A stretch of 64,000 nucleotides of DNA, taken from the NCBI RefSeq assembly GCF_001012825.1, contig NZ_LCZJ02000019.1, forward strand, positions 124,001 through 188,000, in the 5' to 3' direction. The position numbers were made by a program, and so were the translations under genes. Source of the DNA: Paenibacillus etheri. GTDB lineage: Bacteria; Bacillota; Bacilli; Paenibacillales; Paenibacillaceae. The notes under the pieces are model-generated. The model saw nothing but the letters and a program-made list of their open reading frames with translations, was not told the origin of the DNA and searched no databases. Shown here piece after piece: positions 36,469-44,541 of the stretch; position 1 is the first letter of the stretch, and every line of letters starts with the position of its first letter.

Positions 36469-36807
36469 TTGACTTCTAACAAAATTAACCCTGATGATAT
36501 TGAGCTGACGGCGACAACTGTTGGACGTGATCTCTTACTCTTAATAAGTGGAGGTGTTCGACATATTGGAGCGGCAAGTACTGCGTATCTAAATGGAGAG
36601 CGGGTGGAAGTGCAAACCTCTGCGGTTCCTCATCATAAAGAGCATACGATAAGTGAAGATATTGCGGTCAGGGTAGCCGAGGCTCTAAATAGGACTGTTA
36701 CAGTTGTTATGGGCATTCATTACGATGATCTTACGAAAGAAGGCATTAAAGAGGTCATAGAAATCGTAAATAATAAAGTAAATCAATATTTAGTGCAACA
36801 AATTTGA
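36469..36807 (+). CDS. LpdD-like prenylated-flavin chaperone domain protein
   Basis: This 112-residue cytoplasmic protein resembles the small LpdD/subunit-D proteins that accompany UbiD-type decarboxylases and help load prenylated FMN. Recognisable features are VGRDLLLLISGGVRHIGAAS and SAVPHHKEHTISEDIAVRVA. The start is TTG after GAGGAG. It lies 23 bases after pyrD and is probably in the pyrK-pyrD operon. No UbiD or UbiX gene is in the window, so its partner is unknown. The family call rests on pattern recognition and is moderate. Confidence 0.62.
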   Translation: MTSNKINPDDIELTATTVGRDLLLLISGGVRHIGAASTAYLNGERVEVQTSAVPHHKEHTISEDIAVRVAEALNRTVTVVMGIHYDDLTKEGIKEVIEIVNNKVNQYLVQQI

Positions 36808-36877
36808 AACGGGATTGGAAATTCTGCGTAAAAGATATCAAGTGAGTTTTTAAATCATCTTTTGGAGGAATGAAACC

Positions 36878-37546
36878 ATGTCTATATTTAAAAGATTGCG
36901 CGATTTAACGATGTCTAACGTGAATGCGATTATTGACAAAGCAGAAGACCCGATTAAAATGACGGATCAGTACATTCGTGATATGACTGAAGATTTGGAA
37001 GATGCAGAAAAAGCGGTAGCGGCTCAAATCGCTATTGAGAAGAAATTCAAACAGCTGTATGAAGAGCAGGAAGCGCTTGTTAACAAACGTACGCAACAGG
37101 CACATGCTGCAGCTCAAGCTGGTAATGTTGACCTCGCTCGCCGTGCTCTGGAAGAGAAGAAGTCTGCTGAAGCTAAACTGGTAGAATACAAAGCTAGCTT
37201 CGACCAGAATAAAGCATCTGCGGATAATCTTCGTGGGAAACTTGACGAAATGCGTAAACAACTTACTCAAATGAAGAACAAACGCGAAACCTTGGTTGCT
37301 CGTTATAATGCAGCCAAAGCTCAAACTGAGATTAATAAGGCAATGAGCGGTTTCAGCTCCGATTCCGCATCTGCTGGCCTGAAACGTATGGAAGACAAAA
37401 TGCTGCAAGCAGAAGCTCAAGCAGAAGCTAGCAACGAGATGAGCTCGGGCAATAAATCACTTGATGATGAATTCGAGAAGCTAAACAAAGATCAAGCAGT
37501 GGAAGATGAATTGGCTGCTCTGATGAAACAATACGAGAAGCAATAA
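36878..37546 (+). CDS. pspA: PspA/IM30 family phage-shock protein
   Basis: PspA proteins coat the inner face of the membrane as ESCRT-III-like oligomers and limit leakage under envelope stress. The 222-residue protein is almost entirely helical, with an N-terminal amphipathic helix (SIFKRLRDLTMSNVNA), PIKMTDQYIRDM typical of the family, and long heptad-rich coiled coils over about residues 25-185. GGAGGAATGAAACC precedes the ATG. Codon use is biased towards highly expressed genes. It is followed by DUF350 and DUF4178 genes, partners often found with PspA in Gram-positive bacteria. Confidence 0.95.
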   Translation: MSIFKRLRDLTMSNVNAIIDKAEDPIKMTDQYIRDMTEDLEDAEKAVAAQIAIEKKFKQLYEEQEALVNKRTQQAHAAAQAGNVDLARRALEEKKSAEAKLVEYKASFDQNKASADNLRGKLDEMRKQLTQMKNKRETLVARYNAAKAQTEINKAMSGFSSDSASAGLKRMEDKMLQAEAQAEASNEMSSGNKSLDDEFEKLNKDQAVEDELAALMKQYEKQ

Positions 37547-37582
37547 CATTTGATCTTAGCCGTTTCACGGCTGATGTTCACA

Positions 37583-37622
37583 GGCGAAGGGGAGACAGGA
37601 ATATCGTTTCCACTTCGCTTTA
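37583..37622 (+). terminator. Weak hairpin between pspA and the DUF350 gene
   Basis: GCGAAGGGGA pairs with TTTCCACTTCGC around a ~12-base loop, with only a short T-rich tail. It may allow partial read-through, giving more PspA than membrane partners. Confidence 0.45.
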
Positions 37623-37669
37623 TCTATGCTTATGACAGGCATGCAAAATGAATAAGCGGGGGCTATAGA

Positions 37670-38074
37670 ATGGATTTCCATATCCTGGTGTCCATGGTCG
37701 TGTGGACGGTGAGCGGCGCGGTGTTACTGTTTGTGCTGATGTTCGTAGATTCACTTTTCACTCGATACAATGATCTAGAAGAGTTAAAGGCTGGAAATAT
37801 GGCAGTGACTACACGTTTTGTAATGAAGCTATTGGCACAGGCATTCATTTTATCGTCATCGATAGCTGCTTCTAACAGTTTGCCAGATGCTTTGCTGATC
37901 TCGATTGTATCTTTTTTTCTTTTGCTTTTATTAGAAAGAACGGTCCGTCTTCTCTTAGCTAAATGGGGGAATCTGGATCTGGATCATGGGACACAGCTTG
38001 GCAAAATCGGGTACGGCTTATTATCAGGCTCACTGCAAATTACGGGAGCTTTAATTATTTCTGCATTTATGTAG
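37670..38074 (+). CDS. DUF350 membrane protein
   Basis: This 134-residue protein has four predicted transmembrane segments (about 5-26, 45-65, 72-92, 110-132) and small polar loops; the repeat-like halves and GLLSGSLQITGALIISA fit the DUF350/YjfL group. Its biochemical role is unknown. It belongs to the PspA-associated gene set seen across bacteria. GGGGGC lies upstream of the ATG. The DUF4178 gene follows after 14 bases. Confidence 0.8.
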   Translation: MDFHILVSMVVWTVSGAVLLFVLMFVDSLFTRYNDLEELKAGNMAVTTRFVMKLLAQAFILSSSIAASNSLPDALLISIVSFFLLLLLERTVRLLLAKWGNLDLDHGTQLGKIGYGLLSGSLQITGALIISAFM

Positions 38075-38088
38075 GGGGAACGATCAAG

Positions 38089-38595
38089 TTGAGTATATGG
38101 AAACGTATAGGTAATCTTTTCTCCAAACCAGTGCCTCAGGAAGTTCAGAAAAGTATGCTTAATTTGTCTTCCGGAGACATCTGTGAAGTATCACTCGTTA
38201 CCTACGAGGTAACCGGTAGGACCCATAATCGTGGGCGAAATGCGGTAGTACTCACATTAAGAGATGGTAGTCAAATTGCCTATTTGCATATTGAGGAGCG
38301 GGAACAGCTACAGTATGGCTTGTATAAACCTATCGATGGGCGCTTAGATAATCCTGCTGAAGTACCAACAACACTTGAACTGGATAATTATACATTTTTT
38401 CTGGAGGAAGAGTATGAAGGATATGTTGCTGTTGCTGGCCAAACCCCTTTTATGAATGGTGGAGAGCAGCATGTATGGCAATATCAGTCAGATGATTCTC
38501 GACTTCTGCGTGTGGAATGGCAACATGGACGGTTCATGCTTTATGAAGGAGAAAAAGTAATTCCTGGTGATGTGAAGGTAATTAGAGCATCCTAG
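38089..38595 (+). CDS. DUF4178-type protein, PspA neighbourhood
   Basis: This 168-residue soluble protein is mostly beta strand, with SGDICEVSLVTYEVTGRTHN and a C-terminal LRVEWQHGRFMLYEGEKV pattern that fits DUF4178-like proteins found beside PspA and DUF350 genes. The start is taken as TTG, nine bases after GGGGGAA; the frame extends upstream into the DUF350 gene but without a ribosome site. Function unknown; a cytoplasmic role in the membrane-stress response is inferred from context. Confidence 0.68.
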   Translation: MSIWKRIGNLFSKPVPQEVQKSMLNLSSGDICEVSLVTYEVTGRTHNRGRNAVVLTLRDGSQIAYLHIEEREQLQYGLYKPIDGRLDNPAEVPTTLELDNYTFFLEEEYEGYVAVAGQTPFMNGGEQHVWQYQSDDSRLLRVEWQHGRFMLYEGEKVIPGDVKVIRAS

Positions 38596-38610
38596 AAATG
38601 AATTGTAGGA

Positions 38611-38641
38611 GATGTGATCTTGTGATCGCATCTTTTTTTTA
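38611..38641 (+). terminator. Terminator of the psp cluster
   Basis: GATGTGATC pairs with GATCGCATC through a 4-base loop, followed by eight or more T residues. Confidence 0.88.
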
Positions 38642-38689
38642 CGTAAATGTAAAGATGCAGACGAACAAGAGTATGGAGAGAGGATGGAA

Positions 38690-40330
38690 AAAGGCAATAG
38701 GATGCCCGGGACTTGTTAAAAAAAAGTTTTTATAAACCTGCCGACAAGATTAAGAGACTTCAGGCTCCGAGTCAAGTTGCACATTGTAGCCCAAAGATGC
38801 TAATTGTTTGACTAATCGTCTAGCTCTAACGTGCTGATTCAGATGATCCAAGTAATCTACGCCAAGTTCTACATAAGGCTGCTGACGAAGGAGCATGTGA
38901 TAAATCATGGTGAGCATCTTGTGTGCCGTTGCAATCAGGGCTTTTTTCTTACCTCGACGGGCAGCTAACTTCCAATACCTGGAAGCTAAATATGTTTTTT
39001 TCGTTCGGGATGCTGCCCACGCGGACTCGGCAAGGATGGATTTTAGGTGGGGATTGCCGTGGAGAATGCGTGAGGACTTTTTTTTTCAGCACTTTCGTAA
39101 TTGCCTGGGGATAAGCCGGCCCAAGAAGCCAGATGGCGCTCGGAATGAAACTGAAGCATGTCTGCACCAATCTCGGCTAAAATCGCAGAAGCAGCAGTCA
39201 CATCTACGCCAGGAAGAGTTCGAAGAATATCGATCTCGACACGATAGGGTGCTAAATGCGAGTCTATGGCTTCATCGAATTCTTGAATGGAATACTCAAG
39301 ATGAGTGAGATGTTGCCAGGATTGAGCCAAAAGAAAGCGATGAAGAGGAAAGTTTGCCTTGCAGTGCATCCATGAGTTGGGGAACCTTATTTTTGATTTG
39401 TCCCTTGACGAGGGAACGAACGGATTCCTCATCCAGTCTGCCGTTGTCTATAAGTTGGCGAAGCAAGGTACGTCCCGTCACGCCAAACACGTCGGAGATC
39501 ACGGAAGCGAGTTTGATGCCAGCGGATTCAAGAACTTTCTGGATGCGATTTTTTTCCGCGGTTATATGATGAACCAACTTCTTCCGATGACGCGTGAGAT
39601 CTCGAAGTTCTCGAATGTCTTGAGGCGGAACAAAACTACCCTCGATAAGACCCGAACGAAGGAGTTTGGCGATCCATTCCGCGTCCAGGAACATTCTTGA
39701 TACGTTGAGCGTTGGCCAATCTGATCTCGCAAGATTCCTCGAGTACATGGTAAACAGGTTTTCAATAAACTCCCGTGCTTTCCATAGCCACGTGAGTGCA
39801 AGAAGCAGTTTGAAGCCAGGCCCCAAGCTCATGTAAGCCCTTGGACATTGTTGAAAAGGTGCGAATTTCTTTGTGGGGACGATCTTGGAGATTACCAGTT
39901 AAGAGACAAGCTACGACCGTATCTCGGTGGACATCGAGTCCACAACAGTGTTCTAAAATTGCTTCCATGAAAATAACCCTCCAACCAAAAAGTGTGGAGG
40001 GACAGAGTAGGCTGCTGAGAAAGTAAGGATTTTTTTACACGTGCTCATCCGAAGATGGCGACAATGGGTTGTACTCATGACCAGCCGTAGACGGTTTTTT
40101 GTACGGGGTTATACCACCATTAAAGACCTCGTGTTTCTTCTGTCCCTCTATTCATAGAATAGACAGAAATAGCTGGATTAAGACATAGATGGCAACGAGC
40201 GAATAACATTTTCATTCTGGGATGTGAGCCGATGGCTCATGAAAGTTTTTTGTGCAACTGCTTAATGAACTACGCCGTATACTGGATTCCCGAAATCCGA
40301 GGAGGGACTAGTCCAACGGACGGTTTCTAA
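38690..40330 (-). mobile_element. Degenerate IS110-family element
   Basis: The element contains a broken IS110-type transposase gene on the minus strand, a short non-coding part beyond its stop, and about 350 non-coding bases upstream of its start. IS110-group elements lack useful terminal inverted repeats, so the ends given are estimates. The flanks are the psp-cluster terminator and a DinB gene of different composition. The long flank upstream of the transposase is where IS110-group elements encode their bridge RNA. Confidence 0.6.
38750..39968 (-). pseudogene. IS110-family transposase pseudogene
   Basis: The N-terminal RuvC-like DEDD part (HCCGLDVHRDTVVACLL, THVAMESTGVY) and the C-terminal part (LASWAGLSPGNYESA) identify an IS110 DEDD/Ser recombinase. 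At least four lesions are visible: TGG to TGA right after ESTGVY (39762-39764); loss of ~17 bases near 39690 that removes the expected KTDVKD acidic motif and shifts frame; a one-base shift near 39350; and a shift in an A9 run near 39078-39086. Reading past these restores a continuous protein of about 405 residues ending VQLDSEPEVS. The gene is inactive. Confidence 0.88.
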
Positions 40331-40378
40331 CGACTGGAATTTATAGTATGTTAGACACATAAGGGAGGAGAGAAGCTT
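39969..40378. other. Non-coding region upstream of the IS110 transposase relic
   Basis: These 410 bases hold no credible gene. Given the transposase orientation, the first ~350 bases correspond to the element's left-end non-coding region, where IS110-group bridge RNAs are encoded. No RNA fold was verified. The last bases carry the GGGAGGAG ribosome site of the DinB gene. Confidence 0.45.
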
Positions 40379-40873
40379 ATGGTTAAACAACTGATCATCG
40401 GCGACGTAGCGAATGAACTAGCCTCTACGCGCCGCATTCTGGAACGCTTACCCGAGGAGCATATGGCATGGAGACCGCACGAGAAATCGATGACGCTTGG
40501 CGGGTTGGCAACACATCTGATCAATCTATTGAATTGGCAAATCGCGATATTTCAGTACCCGGAATTCGATATTTCGACCGTCCCGCTTCGGCGGGATGCG
40601 CTGGAAAAACGCGCCGACCTTCTCGAGGAATTCGACGCGAACGTGGGGAAGCTAGACAAACTAATCGGCGAATGCGATGAGAATATGTTAGGAGAGGCTT
40701 GGACTTTGCGCCACGGCGACCATATCATCCTCCGCGAACCACGGGCGATTGCGTTCCGTACCTTTGGATTAAGTCACATGGTTCACCACCGAGCACAGCT
40801 TGGAGTATACTTACGGCTTCTTAATATTCCCGTGCCAGGCTTTTACGGCCCTTCAGCCGACAAGGAAACCTAA
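40379..40873 (+). CDS. DinB-family protein
   Basis: This 164-residue protein is a four-helix-bundle DinB/YfiT-like protein, many of which bind a metal through three His and act as thiol-dependent transferases (the bacillithiol S-transferase superfamily). Candidate His ligands are in LATHLINLLNW and LSHMVHHRAQL. The N-terminus RRILERLPEEHMAWRPHEKSMTLGGLA is characteristic. GC content is visibly higher than in flanking genes and codons differ (many GCG, CGC, GAC), and the gene abuts the IS110 relic, so recent acquisition is plausible. Confidence 0.88.
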   Translation: MVKQLIIGDVANELASTRRILERLPEEHMAWRPHEKSMTLGGLATHLINLLNWQIAIFQYPEFDISTVPLRRDALEKRADLLEEFDANVGKLDKLIGECDENMLGEAWTLRHGDHIILREPRAIAFRTFGLSHMVHHRAQLGVYLRLLNIPVPGFYGPSADKET

Positions 40874-40906
40874 TGAACAAAGCTTCTCGTTCCGATACGC
40901 ACTAAA

Positions 40907-40956
40907 ACAGTCACAAGGCACTGACATGACGTCGGTACACTGTGACTGTTTTTTTA
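40907..40956 (+). terminator. Terminator after the DinB gene
   Basis: ACAGTCACA pairs with TGTGACTGT and a seven-base T tract follows. Confidence 0.87.
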
Positions 40957-41069
40957 TAGTTCGATCTAGCCCACGTCTTAACCTGTGTGCTTATAATTTC
41001 ACTTCATGAGGTCTCATGTTAAAATAGTACCAATTACAAAAAAAATGACGATTTAGAGCGGAGGCATCT

Positions 41070-42332
41070 ATGAAGGACCATAAATTTCAGCGCAAAGCGC
41101 TTCAAGTAAAAGAGGCACAAGCCAAAATCATAAAATATGCTAATCCGCTAGAGCCACAGGAGATCTCATTGAATGATTGCTGTGGTCGTTATTTGGCCGA
41201 GGAAGTGATTGCTCCGCATCCTTTTCCCGCGTTTAACCGTTCTAGCATGGATGGATATGCAATTATCGCAGCAGATACCAAACACTGTGTAAATGGACAA
41301 TTCGTATGGTTAGAGATGGTGGACAATATTCCATGTGGCGCTGTGGCATCGGTAGATATAACTTCGGGAACAGCAGCAAGGATAATGACTGGAGCACAAG
41401 TGCCGTCTGGGGCAGATACTGTAGTTATGCTGGAAGTAACGGAGACACGTGAGGAGGAAGGAAAGACTTACGTTGGTATTCTAAAGAAGCAGGAAGCTAA
41501 GTCTAATATCACACCGATGGGGCTGGAGTTAAGCCCTGGTGAGCTAGTGCTACCAGCGGGACGATTAATCTCTGCGGGAGATATAGCTGTTCTGGCAGCG
41601 TTTGGCATACATACCGTGAAAGTCTATCGTCGGCCTAAGGTCGCTGTCTTTGCGACAGGAACAGAGCTGCTAGAGGTACATGAACCACTACAGCCTGGCA
41701 AAATTCGAAACAGCAACTCACCTATGCTAGAAGCTTTAGTCAAAGAGGCAGGTGGGGAGCCAGTGATGCTGGGATCTATTGTGGACGATCTGGAGCTGGC
41801 TCGAAGTAAAGTACAAATGGCGCTGGACACTTATGATTTTGTAATCACAACAGGTGGAGTATCGGTAGGAGATTATGATATCATGGGCGATTTGGTACGT
41901 GAACAGAGTGGAGATATGTTATTTAATAAAGTGACAATGCGTCCGGGGAGTGTAACCACTGCTGCTGTTAGAGGTGGTAAGCTGCTGTTAGCTCTATCAG
42001 GTAATCCAGGTGCTTGTTTCGTTGGTTTTCAATTGTTCGCACGTCCGGTTATCAGATTAATGCAGTGTGCGTCACAGCCTTTCTTACCAGAATGGAGCGC
42101 TACACTCGGTGCAGATTATAACAGAGTGAATGACTTTACCCGATTTGTTCGAGCGCGATTAGAGATCCGTGACGGCAGCCTATATGCCTTTCCAGCAGCT
42201 ATTGACGAATCTTCCGTGATGGTCACGATCAAGGATAGCGATTGTCTGATTGTTGTTCCACCAGAGGAACGGGGCTTATCTGCGGGAGCTAAGGTGACTA
42301 TTATTAAGCTTCCGGGAGAAATATGCGGATAG
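41070..42332 (+). CDS. moeA: Molybdopterin molybdotransferase
   Basis: MoeA inserts molybdate into adenylated molybdopterin to form the molybdenum cofactor. Signatures are FNRSSMDGYAI at about residue 60, SGTAARIMTGAQVPSGADTV, the MoCF-binding-like domain with FATGTELLEV and TTGGVSVGDYDIMGD, and ALSGNPGACFVGFQLF. The length of 420 residues is typical. GAGCGGAGGC precedes the ATG. No other Mo-cofactor gene is nearby, which is unusual as moeA often sits with moaA/mobA/moaE. It appears monocistronic. Confidence 0.95.
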   Translation: MKDHKFQRKALQVKEAQAKIIKYANPLEPQEISLNDCCGRYLAEEVIAPHPFPAFNRSSMDGYAIIAADTKHCVNGQFVWLEMVDNIPCGAVASVDITSGTAARIMTGAQVPSGADTVVMLEVTETREEEGKTYVGILKKQEAKSNITPMGLELSPGELVLPAGRLISAGDIAVLAAFGIHTVKVYRRPKVAVFATGTELLEVHEPLQPGKIRNSNSPMLEALVKEAGGEPVMLGSIVDDLELARSKVQMALDTYDFVITTGGVSVGDYDIMGDLVREQSGDMLFNKVTMRPGSVTTAAVRGGKLLLALSGNPGACFVGFQLFARPVIRLMQCASQPFLPEWSATLGADYNRVNDFTRFVRARLEIRDGSLYAFPAAIDESSVMVTIKDSDCLIVVPPEERGLSAGAKVTIIKLPGEICG

Positions 42333-42415
42333 GATTAAAGTGAAATGAACTTTTTACATTAACAATAGGATGGAAATAGCTAATTAACTATTACATCAAC
42401 GATATTATTTATAAC

Positions 42416-42444
42416 ATTTCAACATATGAAAAATTCACAATAGA
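42416..42444. repeat. 29-base repeat in a convergent spacer, copy 1
   Basis: The sequence with the core CATATGAAAAATTCACAA matches 46277-46305 at 27 of 29 positions. Both copies lie between convergent genes (moeA/xerS here, flavodoxin/oxidoreductase there). The TTTCA...TGAAA part is nearly palindromic. The function is unknown. Confidence 0.65.
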
Positions 42445-42505
42445 AGAGCCAATAATTCAACATAATGCTAATCTGATCAGTCTTTTCTAAACCATGTAAA
42501 AAGAG

Positions 42506-42552
42506 AGCCGGCCACACCTTTTCCATAAGTATCGGATGGGGAATGGCCGGCT
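42506..42552 (-). terminator. Terminator of the xerS-like gene
   Basis: AGCCGGCCA and TGGCCGGCT form a perfect 9-bp stem. On the minus strand it is followed by CTCTTTTTACA, placing it as the terminator of the recombinase gene. Confidence 0.8.
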
Positions 42553-42564
42553 TTTCGCAAAAAA

Positions 42565-43674
42565 TTAACTATCCAAACGGCGTTCAATCGCCTCGGACAT
42601 CGTTTTGTCCGTGAGATGAGCATAGATCTCGGTTGTTTCGGTGGAAGCATGCCCGAGTTGTTCTTTGGTTTTATAAATATCGTTTTGCAGATAATAGTCT
42701 GTTGCAAATGAGTGGCGAAGCTTATGTACCGTTAGATAGGGCTTACCAAAGCGTTTTGCGTATTTAATAATCATTTCTTGTATGGCTCTTTTGGTCATTC
42801 GTTTGCCTTCTTGTCGTCCATTGGGCAAAGCGATAAACAATGCTTTTTCCCTCTTTGGCGTTTTATAACGGGATTGACGTAGGCTTAAATAAAGAGCTAA
42901 ATCATCTTTAGCTTGTTCTCGAAAATAAACAGGAGTTTTGAAGGTTTCATCATTGTTTCCTTTTCGGGTGACATAGATTAGCTTGTTGTTAACATCCAGA
43001 TCATCCACGTTTAGATTAACTACTTCGGACACACGAAGACCAGAATTTAGAATTAAGCTAGCAATACAGGCATCGCGTTCGCGATTTAATTGAAAGGAAT
43101 AAAAGGCCTGTTTGTTTCCTTCAACATCCCGTCCATATCCTTCGAAAATGTACCCCACAAATTCCAGCAATTCCTCATCTTCTAGAATCTTGCCCTTTAA
43201 TTTCGCAGCAGTATCCTTAGGCTTATGTGTTCGTTTAACTTCAACCTTAGCCATAATATTTCGCTTAAGCAATGGATAGAAGTTCTCGTCCTCAGCAATT
43301 TGGCTCAAATAATGAAATAAGGAACGCAAGGCGGACAGTTTACGGGACACCGTTACACGAGTATTTGTTCCCTCGGCCCGGGTAGTAAGATGCAGGCGGT
43401 ATCCAACAATACTATCCATATGCAGGGTTTCTAATTCTAACAGAGTAATCTCTGTATTGGAGCTGGCCTGTGAGAGACCTTCCGCACGTAGCCAACCAAA
43501 AAAGGATTCATAATCCCGAATATACTCCAGCAGGGTGGATGGGGATAGATCAGGACGCTTATAGTCAATAAACTGCTGAACGAACCAAGGCATGAGAGGT
43601 AGCTTTAGATCTAATTTTTTACGGTCATCGTTCTTTTGAACGCTCATGTGATTCACCTTTTCCATAGTTTGCAT
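42565..43674 (-). CDS. xerS: XerS-type tyrosine recombinase
   Basis: This 369-residue tyrosine recombinase resembles XerS, the single Xer recombinase that resolves chromosome dimers at difSL in streptococci, including PWFVQQFIDYKRPDLSPSTL at the N-terminus. Catalytic residues are in NSGLRVSEVVNL (Arg I), HKLRHSFATDYY (His-x-x-Arg) and LGHASTETTEIYAHL (nucleophilic Tyr). Three ATGs are possible; 43674 has AAGGAAGA about eight bases upstream, 43647 also has a fair AAAGGTGA site and gives 360 residues. A second tyrosine recombinase gene lies at 62 kb. No difSL-like site was recognised beside it. Confidence 0.88.
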   Translation of the reverse strand: MQTMEKVNHMSVQKNDDRKKLDLKLPLMPWFVQQFIDYKRPDLSPSTLLEYIRDYESFFGWLRAEGLSQASSNTEITLLELETLHMDSIVGYRLHLTTRAEGTNTRVTVSRKLSALRSLFHYLSQIAEDENFYPLLKRNIMAKVEVKRTHKPKDTAAKLKGKILEDEELLEFVGYIFEGYGRDVEGNKQAFYSFQLNRERDACIASLILNSGLRVSEVVNLNVDDLDVNNKLIYVTRKGNNDETFKTPVYFREQAKDDLALYLSLRQSRYKTPKREKALFIALPNGRQEGKRMTKRAIQEMIIKYAKRFGKPYLTVHKLRHSFATDYYLQNDIYKTKEQLGHASTETTEIYAHLTDKTMSEAIERRLDS

Positions 43675-43811
43675 ATAATTTCTTCCTTCTATCTTATCAT
43701 GTTTTGTGCTCCTATGGGCTTTGATCAAAGCTAATTACAAGTGATGAACTTGCTCCTGAAGTCACTAAGTTATATGATGTGAAGTAAACATAAATGGCAG
43801 AGGTGCACCAA

Positions 43812-44321
43812 ATGGAACTTGGAATGGAGCTGGTTCCCAGAGAGCGGAAACAGACGATAAGCAAACTAATGCAGTACTATTTATATGATTTCACTCGTTA
43901 TTTGGAGATTGATGTAGACCAAGATGGCGTATACCCAGCTTATCCGGGATTAGAATCATTTTGGAGTAGTGGGGACAATAAATTTGCGTATTTGTTCAAG
44001 GTGGACGAGCATATTGCTGGATTTGCTTTGGTAGAACGGTTGCTGCGTAATCCCGAGGGGCAATTTTACATGACTGAGTTTTTTGTGATGCAAAAATACC
44101 GGCGTAGTGGAGTGGGGACCTGGGCAGCACATAAATTGTTTGATATGTACCCAGGCGATTGGAAGGTTTCACAAGTTCGCGCAAATACGCCTGCTCGTAA
44201 TTTCTGGCATAAAGTGATTGGGGATTACACAAAGGGAGCAGTTCAGGAGCGCTTTAATCCGCCACAAGGCAATCCGAGCCAGTACTTTAACACATTAAAT
44301 ATTAATAGGATTAATATTTGA
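43812..44321 (+). CDS. GNAT-family acetyltransferase
   Basis: This 169-residue acetyl-CoA-dependent transferase has the beta4-alpha3 signature MTEFFVMQKYRRSGVGTWAA, with the pyrophosphate loop RRSGVG, and a GNAT C-terminus (ARNFWHKVIGDYTKG). AGAGGTG lies seven bases before the second ATG, which is chosen over the one 18 bases upstream. It diverges from xerS and is followed by a palindrome copy and a terminator. Substrate unknown. Confidence 0.85.
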   Translation: MELGMELVPRERKQTISKLMQYYLYDFTRYLEIDVDQDGVYPAYPGLESFWSSGDNKFAYLFKVDEHIAGFALVERLLRNPEGQFYMTEFFVMQKYRRSGVGTWAAHKLFDMYPGDWKVSQVRANTPARNFWHKVIGDYTKGAVQERFNPPQGNPSQYFNTLNINRINI

Positions 44322-44394
44322 ACGAGAAATAACGATATTGTAGTCATCAAAAAGTAATGGTTATCTTACGGTAGTTAAGATTACCACGAAATAT

Positions 44395-44420
44395 GTTTAC
44401 ATAATTAATGTTATGTTAAC
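44395..44420. repeat. GTTAACATAA palindrome family, copy 2
   Basis: GTTTACATAA and TTATGTTAAC are 10-bp arms with one mismatch around a 6-base spacer. It follows the acetyltransferase stop by 73 bases and precedes that gene's terminator. Confidence 0.65.
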
Positions 44421-44430
44421 AATATGCGAA

Positions 44431-44470
44431 TAACCCAACAACCACAATGGGATTGTTGGGTTATTTTTGT
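44431..44470 (+). terminator. Terminator after the GNAT gene
   Basis: TAACCCAACAA pairs with TTGTTGGGTTA over 11 bp, followed by a T tract. Confidence 0.88.
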
Positions 44471-44501
44471 TCATTATACCCAAGCACAGAGTGGGATTTA
44501 G

Positions 44502-44510
44502 CATATCTTA
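44502..44510 (+). promoter_or_regulatory. Sporulation-type -10 element (CATANNNTA)
   Basis: CATATCTTA fits the sigma-K/sigma-E -10 pattern CATANNNTA. It lies about 32 bases upstream of the YjcZ-like micro-gene, but the -35 match is poor, so this is tentative. Confidence 0.35.
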
Positions 44511-44541
44511 TGATGTACTCAATTACAAAGGAGGAGTTAAA

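Noticed and set aside
38907-39700. Several plus-strand frames at 38.9-39.7 kb
   Set aside because: They are antisense to the IS110 transposase pseudogene and have no ribosome sites.
42333-42564. CRISPR-like or tandem repeats in AT-rich spacers
   Set aside because: The repeated units occur only once per spacer and are dispersed, without regular spacing.
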